A DNA stretch of 5,338 bases. Source: Niveispirillum sp. (GTDB taxonomy: Bacteria; Pseudomonadota; Alphaproteobacteria; Azospirillales; Azospirillaceae). The stretch covers positions 1 to 5,338 of the forward strand of contig JAEMSB010000348.1 in NCBI GenBank assembly GCA_016463045.1. The letters are read 5' to 3'. Positions 1 to 5,338 of this stretch are shown piece by piece (positions within the stretch are counted from its first letter, which is position 1; each line of letters begins with the position of its first letter). The notes under the pieces were generated by a model. The model made no database searches, was not told the origin of the DNA, and saw only the letters and a program-made list of their open reading frames with translations. A program made the translations under genes and the position numbers.

Positions 1-1763
1 TTGTTCGCCTGCCCCATCGCAAAGCCGAGGGCATGACCCGCCGGCAGCGACCGCCCCCAGCCGGCCGCATTCGCCAGCTTGTCAAGGAACGTGCGGGCCC
101 GGTCCTTGCCGGTCAGCAGGCGGCGGCGATACTCCACCGGATCGACGCCCGCATGCCGGGCCGCCCGATCAATGGTCGTCTCCAGGAACAGACCGTTCTG
201 TGACGCGCCGACCGACCGCCAGAACCCCACCGGCACGCCCGGATCAACACGGGTCCAGGTCAGGTGCAGAGCGGGAATGGCATAGGATTGCTGCACGATG
301 CCCATGCCCACGGACCAGTCCCCCTCCGACCGCCCGCCAGGGATGGTCAGGCCCGTATGTTCCAGCAGGGATGGGTTGGCATTGTCGCAGCGCAGCCCTG
401 TGGGCATCCCATCGGCACCCAGCGCGAGGCGCACCCGTGACGCGACGGCGGGCCGGTAATATCCCGCCCGCATGTCGGTTTCACGCGGCCAGACCATCTT
501 GACCTGCGCCGTGATGCCATCGGCCGCCAGCGCCTTGATCAGATATGCTGACTGCAACGCGAAATCATGTTCCAGGCGGCGACCAAACCCACCCCCCACG
601 GGGGTGGCGTTCACCTTCACCTTTTCAGGATCAAGTCCCAGAACCTTGGCGACCCCGGCCTGGGTGTCGCTCTGCGTCTGGGTAGACAGCCATATCTCCG
701 CCCCGTCGGCCCGCAGCTGGATGGTACAATGCATCGGCTCCATCGTGGCATGGGCCAGGAACGGCACCTCGAACAGCGTATCGACAATATGGGCGGCACC
801 GGCCAGCGCCTGGGCGGTGGCGGTGACGTTGGTGCCCGGCATTTCACTGCCCGGAAAGCTGTAGCCCCTGCCCGCCATGGCAGCATCGCGCAGCTGGCGG
901 GACAGGTCGTCGCTGTCGATCCCGGCATTCGGCCCCGGCCCCCATTGGGGCGACAGGGCCGCCAGACCCTTGGACGCGGGCCAGTAACCGTCCGCCACCA
1001 CCGCCAGGGCACCGGCCAGACGCACCACCTTGCGCACCCCGCGCACGGCCAGGGCCGGGGCTTCATCGACGGAGACAAGCGTGCCGCCAAAGGTGGGGGC
1101 GTGCGTGACCACAGCCGTCAGCATGCCGGGCAGGCGCACATCCAGACCATAGACGGTGCTGCCATCCACCTTGGCCGGAATGTCCTGACGCGGCAGCGAC
1201 TGGCCCAGCACCTTCCACTCGGTACGCGGGGTCAACTTGGGTTCCGGCGGTGGCGACAGTTTCGCGGCATCGGCCAGCAGATCCGTGTAGGCCAGCGACC
1301 GACCGCTGGCCGCATGCAGGGCCTGACCATCGCGCATCGCCACCTGATCCACGGGCACGCCGAAACGGGCCGCTGCCGCCTCTGCCAGCATCTGCCGCGC
1401 CCCCGCCGCCGCCAGACGCAGGGGCCGCAGGTTGGTTCGAAGGCCGATGCTGCCATAGACGGCGTAATTGCCGGTGGCTTTGTTATGGAAGGCCTTTTCT
1501 ACGGGCGCCATCTCCATGCGCACCGACGTCAGCGGTACCGCCAGTTCCTCCGCCACAGCCTGCGCCAGGGCGCTGTTGGTCCCCTGGCCGATATCGCTGA
1601 CATTGGTCAGGGCTGTCACCACGCCGTCGGGCGCGATCCGTATCCAGGGGCCAAAGCCCGGCGCCGACGCGCCCAGTGCCGGCAGCACACCAAAGCCCAG
1701 GGTCAAACCCGTCCCCGCCGACAGCGACAGGAAGCCCCGGCGCGACAATTCCATCTTGCCCAT
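1..1763 (-). CDS. iorB: Molybdopterin-binding large subunit of an isoquinoline 1-oxidoreductase-type (xanthine dehydrogenase family) molybdenum hydroxylase, 3' partial
   Basis: Catalytic subunit of a molybdenum hydroxylase that carries the Mo-pterin cofactor and hydroxylates an N-heteroaromatic (or aldehyde) substrate with water, passing electrons to the small Fe-S subunit. The frame is open from 1763 to the left edge (587 codons seen). Family members are roughly 700-790 residues, so the C-terminal part, with the conserved catalytic Glu region, lies outside. Visible marks: twin-arginine motif SRRGFLS (residues 7-13) plus a hydrophobic stretch to about 30, so Tat export is likely; AHATMEPMHC (337-346); the glycine-rich cofactor-binding motif GGGFGRR (390-396) followed by LEHDF; and GFWRSVG (513-519), typical of the IorB branch. 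ATG at 1763 is preferred because GGAGG lies 5 nt upstream; the adjacent in-frame ATG at 1766 is the alternative. It follows the small-subunit gene by about 15 nt, so the two are co-transcribed. Known members act on isoquinoline, nicotinate or aldehydes; the substrate here is unknown. Confidence 0.93.
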   Translation of the reverse strand, partial: MGKMELSRRGFLSLSAGTGLTLGFGVLPALGASAPGFGPWIRIAPDGVVTALTNVSDIGQGTNSALAQAVAEELAVPLTSVRMEMAPVEKAFHNKATGNYAVYGSIGLRTNLRPLRLAAAGARQMLAEAAAARFGVPVDQVAMRDGQALHAASGRSLAYTDLLADAAKLSPPPEPKLTPRTEWKVLGQSLPRQDIPAKVDGSTVYGLDVRLPGMLTAVVTHAPTFGGTLVSVDEAPALAVRGVRKVVRLAGALAVVADGYWPASKGLAALSPQWGPGPNAGIDSDDLSRQLRDAAMAGRGYSFPGSEMPGTNVTATAQALAGAAHIVDTLFEVPFLAHATMEPMHCTIQLRADGAEIWLSTQTQSDTQAGVAKVLGLDPEKVKVNATPVGGGFGRRLEHDFALQSAYLIKALAADGITAQVKMVWPRETDMRAGYYRPAVASRVRLALGADGMPTGLRCDNANPSLLEHTGLTIPGGRSEGDWSVGMGIVQQSYAIPALHLTWTRVDPGVPVGFWRSVGASQNGLFLETTIDRAARHAGVDPVEYRRRLLTGKDRARTFLDKLANAAGWGRSLPAGHALGFAMGQAN

Positions 1764-1768
1764 CATCC

Positions 1769-1773
1769 CCTCC
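1769..1773 (-). promoter_or_regulatory. Ribosome binding site of the large hydroxylase subunit
   Basis: On the minus strand GGAGG sits in the short gap after the small-subunit stop. It lies 2 nt before the ATG at 1766 and 5 nt before the ATG at 1763, which favours the second ATG as the start. The difference is one residue. Confidence 0.6.
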
Positions 1774-1778
1774 CCGCC

Positions 1779-2234
1779 TCAGGCCGCGATGCCGGCAGCC
1801 GCCTTGATGGCGGCGCGCACACGCGGATAGGTGCCGCAACGGCACAGGTTGGTGATGGCGGCATCGATATCGGCGTCGCTGGGCTTGGGGTTCTCCTTCA
1901 GCAGGGCCACCGCGGCCATGATCATGCCCGACTGGCAATAGCCGCATTGCGGCACCTGCCCCTCGATCCAGGCGCGCTGCACGGCGTGGCTGCGATCGGT
2001 TGACAGCGCTTCGATGGTCGTCACCGATTGACCGGCACAGGCATCCACCGGCATGGCGCAGGACCGCACAGCCTGCCCATCGATATGGACCGTGCAGGCC
2101 CCGCATTGCCCGATGCCGCAGCCATATTTGGTGCCCGTCAGACCCAGATTGTCCCGCAGCGCCCACAGCAGGGGCGTGTCGGGATCGATATCCAGCGAAT
2201 GGTCCTGTCCGTTGATTTTCAAGGTGAGTGTCAT
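1779..2234 (-). CDS. iorA: [2Fe-2S] small subunit of an isoquinoline 1-oxidoreductase-type molybdenum hydroxylase
   Basis: Electron-transfer subunit of the hydroxylase encoded just downstream. The 151-residue length is normal for the family. An N-terminal plant-ferredoxin-like domain (about 1-75) carries cluster ligands C39, C44, C47 and C59 in the pattern CGIGQCGAC followed by a fourth Cys. The C-terminal helical [2Fe-2S]-binding domain carries C97 and C100 (QCGYCQSGM) and C131/C133 (NLCRCGTY). All eight cluster cysteines are present, so it looks functional. It has no signal peptide of its own; in this family the small subunit is thought to be exported together with the Tat-bearing large subunit. 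The ATG at 2234 begins the domain normally, with only a weak AGG about 9 nt upstream. It is the first gene of the operon and is divergent from the phosphoribosyltransferase gene. CO dehydrogenase or xanthine dehydrogenase small subunits are similar, but the missing FAD-subunit gene and the IorB-like partner favour the IorA/NicA group. Confidence 0.93.
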   Translation of the reverse strand: MTLTLKINGQDHSLDIDPDTPLLWALRDNLGLTGTKYGCGIGQCGACTVHIDGQAVRSCAMPVDACAGQSVTTIEALSTDRSHAVQRAWIEGQVPQCGYCQSGMIMAAVALLKENPKPSDADIDAAITNLCRCGTYPRVRAAIKAAAGIAA

Positions 2235-2295
2235 GGAGCGATGCCTGCCATTTTCGTTCTGTGGTTAATGGCTCTTCACCATGTCCCCTGATACG

Positions 2296-2320
2296 GCGCA
2301 AGCGGGGTAACCCTGCGCTT
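2296..2320. promoter_or_regulatory. Candidate operator dyad in the divergent intergenic region
   Basis: AAGCG-GGGT (2300-2308) mirrors ACCC-TG-CGCTT (2310-2320) around A2309: nine paired positions interrupted by a 2-nt bulge. GCGCA (2296-2300) and TGCGC (2314-2318) give an alternative outer arm. The whole is enclosed by TACGGC (2292-2297) and GCCGTA (2335-2340). It lies between two divergent starts, where a regulator could act on both transcripts. No regulator gene is in the window, so the binding protein is unknown. It could instead be a leader hairpin of the iorA transcript. Confidence 0.35.
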
Positions 2321-2355
2321 ACAACGAAAACAATGCCGTAACAAACCGGCACATC

Positions 2356-2386
2356 TTGCCATACGGGGGCGGGATCGGCTTATCAT
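2356..2386 (+). promoter_or_regulatory. Weak candidate promoter for the phosphoribosyltransferase gene
   Basis: TTGCCA (2356-2361) resembles a -35 box and TATCAT (2381-2386) a -10 box, separated by 19 nt, which is slightly long. The -10-like box lies 27 nt before the ATG at 2414. Alphaproteobacterial promoters are poorly predicted by eye, so this is only a suggestion. No convincing -35/-10 pair was found for the minus-strand iorA direction in 2235-2413. Confidence 0.22.
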
Positions 2387-2413
2387 CGCCGGCCCTTTCA
2401 GGATCGTTGCCGC

Positions 2414-3538
2414 ATGACCAAGACGCCCCCCGCCGCCGATGCCGTCGCCCACTGGACCGACGTCTATTTCCAGCGCACCCGTGCGATTGTGGAAAAATTC
2501 GGCGATCAGAAGGTCACCTATGCCGTGTTCATGCGCCGGCCCGTGGTGTTCGCCCCGCGTCTGGCGCTGGACTGGCTGCGCGCCGTGGCCGCCGAACGCG
2601 GCTTCACCCCCGATATCCAGCTGAATTATCAGGAAACGAAATGGGTGGGGGCGGGTGAGCCCATGATGTGGATCACCGGGCCGTTCAGCCAGATGGCGGA
2701 ACTGGAGACCCTGTTTCTGATGAAGCTGGGCCCCGCCTGCGTTGCCGCCTACAACGCCTATATGATGTGCGCGGGCCTGCCCAAGGTGGCGTTCCTGGCC
2801 ATGGATGCCCGCCATTGTGCGGGCACCGAGATGGCGGAGATCATGGCCTATGCGGCCTCCGTCGGGTCTGCCCGTGCCCGGCGGCGCGATGGGGCCGTGG
2901 GCTTCATCGGCAATGCCACGGACGCCACCGCCCATTATTTCGGCCGCGACAAGGGCCTGGGCACAATGCCCCATGCTCTGATCGGCTATGCCGGCTCCAC
3001 CGTCCGTGCCGCGGAAATGTATGCGCAGACGTTTCCCGGTCAGCCCATGACCGTCCTGGTCGATTATTTCGGGCGGGAGGTGACGGACGCGCTGGCCGTC
3101 TGCCGCCGGTTCCCCGACATGGCAGCGGGCGACCTGTCGCTTCGCATCGACACGCCGGGCGGACGCTTCCTGGAGGGGTTGGACCCGCCCACAAGCTATG
3201 CCGTGCTGGAACGCCACGCACCCCACAGCATCCGGGGCTACCGGGATGAAAGCGAACTCCGCCATCTGATCGGGGCTGGCGTGTCGGCGGCTGCCATCCA
3301 TTATCTGCGCGAACAGCTAGACGCGGCAGGATTCCCCAAGGTCAAGATCGTGGCCAGCAGCGGGTTCAACCCGGAGAAATGCCGTATCATGGCCGATGCT
3401 GGCGCCCCCATCGACGTGATCGGCACCGGCAGCTACCTGCCCGACAAATGGTCTGAAACCTATGCCACTACCGATATCGTTGAGTATGACGGGGTGAAGC
3501 GGGTGAAGGTGGGACGCGAATTCCTGTTGCGGAAATGA
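2414..3538 (+). CDS. Nicotinate phosphoribosyltransferase family protein (compact, pncB-like)
   Basis: A cytoplasmic 374-residue protein matching the alphaproteobacterial nicotinate phosphoribosyltransferase group. The family joins nicotinate to PRPP to make nicotinate mononucleotide in the Preiss-Handler NAD salvage route. Visible marks: an N-terminal domain with RTRAIVEKFG and YAVFMRRP (about 20-43); the loop DARHCAGTEMAE (131-142); NATDATAHYF (167-176); GTMPHALIGYAGS (183-195), where H187 aligns by eye with the phosphorylated histidine of the GT-x-AH motif in NAPRTases; VDYF (216-219); the barrel strand RIDTPGGR (244-251); and the phosphate-binding loops IVASSGF (312-318) and GTGSYL (337-342), as in type II PRTases. 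It is slightly shorter than classical PncB (about 400). The ATG at 2414 has AGGA 10 nt upstream (2400-2403). It is apparently a single-gene transcript, divergent from the molybdenum hydroxylase operon and closed by the terminator at 3540-3565. Nicotinamide or another base cannot be excluded as substrate. Confidence 0.85.
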   Translation: MTKTPPAADAVAHWTDVYFQRTRAIVEKFGDQKVTYAVFMRRPVVFAPRLALDWLRAVAAERGFTPDIQLNYQETKWVGAGEPMMWITGPFSQMAELETLFLMKLGPACVAAYNAYMMCAGLPKVAFLAMDARHCAGTEMAEIMAYAASVGSARARRRDGAVGFIGNATDATAHYFGRDKGLGTMPHALIGYAGSTVRAAEMYAQTFPGQPMTVLVDYFGREVTDALAVCRRFPDMAAGDLSLRIDTPGGRFLEGLDPPTSYAVLERHAPHSIRGYRDESELRHLIGAGVSAAAIHYLREQLDAAGFPKVKIVASSGFNPEKCRIMADAGAPIDVIGTGSYLPDKWSETYATTDIVEYDGVKRVKVGREFLLRK

Positions 3539-3539
3539 A

Positions 3540-3565
3540 AAAGGGGGCGGTCGCACGCCCCCTTT
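3540..3565. terminator. Bidirectional rho-independent terminator between convergent genes
   Basis: A perfect 10-bp inverted repeat, AAAGGGGGCG (3540-3549) and CGCCCCCTTT (3556-3565), encloses the 6-nt loop GTCGCA. It begins 2 nt after the phosphoribosyltransferase stop. Read on the plus strand, the U tract is short (TTT, then CCCCTT). Read on the minus strand, the stem ends in five T residues, so it is arguably the better terminator for the autotransporter gene, whose stop lies about 140 nt upstream on that strand. Confidence 0.8.
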
Positions 3566-3605
3566 CCCCTTCCGCCCTAAAAGTCTTTTTGCCTCAAACG
3601 CCGGC

Positions 3606-3694
3606 GCTGCATCCGCAGCTTGGCTTCACGCGGCATGTGCCGCGCGGCGGCGGTCGCCGCCGAAGCCGGCTCTGGTATTTACCAAAACCGGCTT
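3606..3694. repeat. Cluster of inverted repeats in the convergent intergenic region
   Basis: This non-coding stretch holds several adjacent palindromes: GCTGC/GCAGC (3606-3610, 3615-3619); CGCGGCA/TGCCGCG (3629-3635, 3638-3644); CGGCGGCG/CGCCGCCG (3645-3652, 3655-3662); and AAGCCGG/CCGGCTT (3663-3669, 3688-3694) with an inner TGGT/ACCA (3673-3676, 3681-3684). In addition GGCTTC (3622-3627) pairs with GAAGCC (3662-3667), enclosing the second and third hairpins as a possible three-way junction. None is followed by a T tract, so they are not ordinary terminators. It may be a REP-like palindromic element or mRNA 3'-end protection structure; only the symmetry is directly seen. Confidence 0.6.
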
Positions 3695-3702
3695 GGCTTT
3701 CA
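3618..3702. repeat. Short direct repeats flanking the palindrome cluster
   Basis: GCTTGGCTTCA (3618-3628) recurs as GCTTGGCTTTCA (3691-3702), sharing nine identical bases GCTTGGCTT and ending right at the autotransporter stop codon. The copies bracket about 64 bp containing the GC-rich hairpins. They could be a target-site-like duplication around a small palindromic insert, or a chance or slippage repeat. Confidence 0.45.
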
Positions 3703-5338
3703 TCAGAACCCGAAGCGCAGACCCGCGCCGACCGTGTAGTCGGGCTTGTCATCCTCCGCAAACAGCGTGTCGCCCGACAGGTACAGGCCGGCATTGTCAG
3801 CCACCGACAGCGACAGGCCCAGGCCGACGCGGAAACCATCGCCCTGCGGATCGGGCAGGATGCTGGTGTTGGTGGCCAGGCTGCTGGTGCGGCGGTTGGA
3901 CAGGACAGTGGTGTAGGTCTGGCCATCATCCTTGATCAGGTCTTCCTGATACCCAACGCGCAGTTCGGGCACGGCCATGCGGCCATTGCCCATGTCGATC
4001 TGGGTCGAAACCTGACCGCCGATATTGAACAGCAGCTGCTGTTCGGCCAGATCGGAATGATCCAGGTTCAGGTGCAGGGCCCCCGTCTCATTCCAGGCGT
4101 CCAGCTCCACCCGGTCATAATTGAAGCTGACGATGGGGCCATAGCGCAGGGAACCCGCCGTGGCGACGGAGCCAAACTCCACCCCCACATGATGACCCTT
4201 GCCCTCCGTCTCGCCATTGGCGGTCAGGTTATAGGCGAAGGTGTTGCGGCGGATATCTTCGATCTTCAGGTCGGTATAGCGGTAGCTGGCATCGGCATAG
4301 AAGCCACCCGGCAGCGCCAGGGTGGCATAGGGACCGAAGCCCCAGGCCGTGATCTTGGCCCCACCTAGGTTCCCAAACTTGCCATCCGTATCGGCATAGT
4401 TCAGCGCCAGACCGATGCGCACCGTGCCCGACACGGCATAGTCACCGGCAATGCCCGCCGACCAGCTTTCCGGCTTCGACAGGCGCTTGCCCCCCTGATC
4501 GTCACGGGCCAGGGCGCCCCAGTTGCCACCGGCGGCCAGCTCAAAGCTGCCCTCCGCACGGGTGGACAGACCGGCACGGATCGCCTGAGTCCGGCCTGTC
4601 AGGTCAGCGGACGCAGCGGCGTTGGCGGCCAGCGCACTTTCGCCCAGCGCCTGCCCGATGGCGGGACCGGTCAGCGCCTGGCTTTCGGTCGCCATCGGAT
4701 CGACATAGGTGGGCAGCGTCAGACGGTAGGCCAGCAGCATCGTGTCATTCTCGACCCCCGACGCATCCTTATAGGCCTGACCCACCTGGAAACCGTTCTG
4801 GGTGACGAAGTCATTGTCATTGCCCACGAACAGGAAGAAATCATCCAGCTTGGCGGCGTCCAGGGCCGGGACCAGGGCCAGCGCTTCCCACTTTTCCGAC
4901 AGGCACTGCGTCCGGCAATTCACATTGTTGGTGGCACCGTTGACCAGCCCGAACTTGGTCAGCTGGGTCGCGTCATTCATGTCCACAAAGCTGGCAAACT
5001 GCACCGGCGTGATGGATGCCAACAGGGTGCCGTTGGGGGCCAGCGAGGTGCCGGTATCATAGGCTGTGCCGGCGATGTTGGTGGCCCCCGTCACGTCGAT
5101 CAGGTCAATGCGGCGGTAAAAGCTGGTGGGACTGCTGTTGGGCGTCGCCCCGCTGCCATAGCCATTGCCGTCGCGCGACAGCAGCAGGAACTGCGTGTTG
5201 TTCAGCGCCAGCAGTTCCGACTGCGCCGCGACACGGTTCAGCGTGCCGCCAGGGGTGCCATTGTTGTTATACATGGGCAGCTGGATGACATATTCGCTCT
5301 TCAGCACGGGCGCCGCACTGTTGGACACGTCATAGGAC
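3703..5338 (-). CDS. Autotransporter with a phytase-like/esterase-like passenger domain, 5' partial
   Basis: A surface or secreted enzyme-like protein exported by a type V autotransporter barrel. Numbering from the GTG at 5328, residues 1 to about 206 match the C-terminal half of the esterase-like phytase (phytase-like) domain, with SEYVIQLP, FLLLSRDGNGYG, EKWEALALVP and FLFVGNDNDF. An Ala-rich linker (about 208-260) follows. The rest (about 265-541) is an autotransporter beta-domain: alternating amphipathic strands ending in GAGLRFGF, with the C-terminal Phe expected for BAM-dependent barrel insertion. The frame stays open upstream of 5328 to the edge (codons S-Y-D), and the sequence there continues the domain, so the GTG is not taken as the start. 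The signal peptide and N-terminal half of the domain lie outside the window. C138 and C142 form a close pair in the passenger, possibly a disulfide. It converges on the phosphoribosyltransferase gene across the shared terminator. Family substrates are phosphate or ester compounds; actual activity is unproven. Confidence 0.88.
   Translation of the reverse strand, partial: SYDVSNSAAPVLKSEYVIQLPMYNNNGTPGGTLNRVAAQSELLALNNTQFLLLSRDGNGYGSGATPNSSPTSFYRRIDLIDVTGATNIAGTAYDTGTSLAPNGTLLASITPVQFASFVDMNDATQLTKFGLVNGATNNVNCRTQCLSEKWEALALVPALDAAKLDDFFLFVGNDNDFVTQNGFQVGQAYKDASGVENDTMLLAYRLTLPTYVDPMATESQALTGPAIGQALGESALAANAAASADLTGRTQAIRAGLSTRAEGSFELAAGGNWGALARDDQGGKRLSKPESWSAGIAGDYAVSGTVRIGLALNYADTDGKFGNLGGAKITAWGFGPYATLALPGGFYADASYRYTDLKIEDIRRNTFAYNLTANGETEGKGHHVGVEFGSVATAGSLRYGPIVSFNYDRVELDAWNETGALHLNLDHSDLAEQQLLFNIGGQVSTQIDMGNGRMAVPELRVGYQEDLIKDDGQTYTTVLSNRRTSSLATNTSILPDPQGDGFRVGLGLSLSVADNAGLYLSGDTLFAEDDKPDYTVGAGLRFGF

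Noticed and set aside
567..2003. A 478-codon open frame on the plus strand opposite the hydroxylase large subunit
   Set aside because: Its translation is Gly/His/Arg/Gln-rich low-complexity sequence without family features and lies antisense to a clearly conserved gene. Such shadows are common in GC-rich DNA.
1483..2352. A 289-codon minus-strand frame overlapping both hydroxylase genes
   Set aside because: It runs in a different frame through the small-subunit gene, whose eight cluster cysteines are in the other frame.
2235..2413. A riboswitch (for example an NAD-sensing one) upstream of the phosphoribosyltransferase gene
   Set aside because: Only one dyad with simple arms is seen, well upstream of the probable transcription start. 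No conserved aptamer core could be recognised.
2276..3301. A 341-codon minus-strand frame opposite the phosphoribosyltransferase gene
   Set aside because: It is antisense to a well-supported gene and has no recognisable domain; the composition is typical of a codon-position shadow.
3606..3694. A tRNA or tRNA-like cloverleaf in the palindrome cluster
   Set aside because: Arm lengths and loops do not match a tRNA. There is no TTCGA-type T loop or CCA-compatible acceptor stem.
3535..4368. A 277-codon plus-strand frame opposite the autotransporter barrel
   Set aside because: It starts in the terminator, crosses the palindromes and is antisense to the barrel; no domain is visible.
5326..5328. 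GTG as the true start of the autotransporter protein
   Set aside because: The frame continues upstream without a stop and reads S-Y-D-V-S-N, natural phytase-like domain sequence. No signal peptide follows the GTG.

Overview
The window is about 5.3 kb of GC-rich DNA whose coding style and protein families fit an alphaproteobacterium, most likely of the Rhodospirillales/Azospirillaceae type. This is inferred from protein resemblance and composition, not from a marker gene. It holds four genes. Two of them run off the window edges.

Left part (1-2234, minus strand): a two-gene operon for a molybdenum hydroxylase of the isoquinoline 1-oxidoreductase / nicotinate dehydrogenase type. The small [2Fe-2S] subunit (1779-2234) comes first, followed about 15 nt later by the large molybdopterin-binding subunit (1-1763, 3' end outside the window). 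The large subunit starts with a twin-arginine signal, so the complex is probably exported folded and acts at the periplasmic side. No FAD subunit is visible.

Middle (2235-2413): a 179-bp divergent intergenic region with an imperfect dyad (2296-2320) nested inside a wider inverted repeat. It is followed on the plus strand (2414-3538) by a compact protein of the nicotinate phosphoribosyltransferase family, the NAD salvage enzyme that consumes nicotinate. A nicotinate-consuming salvage enzyme divergent from a hydroxylase of the family that contains nicotinate dehydrogenase suggests a shared nicotinate theme, but the hydroxylase substrate cannot be read from the sequence.

Right part (3539-5338): a 164-bp convergent intergenic region unusually dense in inverted repeats, including a bidirectional terminator at 3540-3565. 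Then comes a minus-strand gene (3703-5338, 5' end outside the window) encoding a phytase-like/esterase-like passenger domain fused to a C-terminal autotransporter beta-barrel, i.e. a surface-displayed or secreted enzyme. I found no tRNA, rRNA, CRISPR array, transposase or integrase. No clearly undescribed system is present. The most worthwhile leads are the nicotinate linkage, the palindrome cluster and the passenger/barrel fusion.
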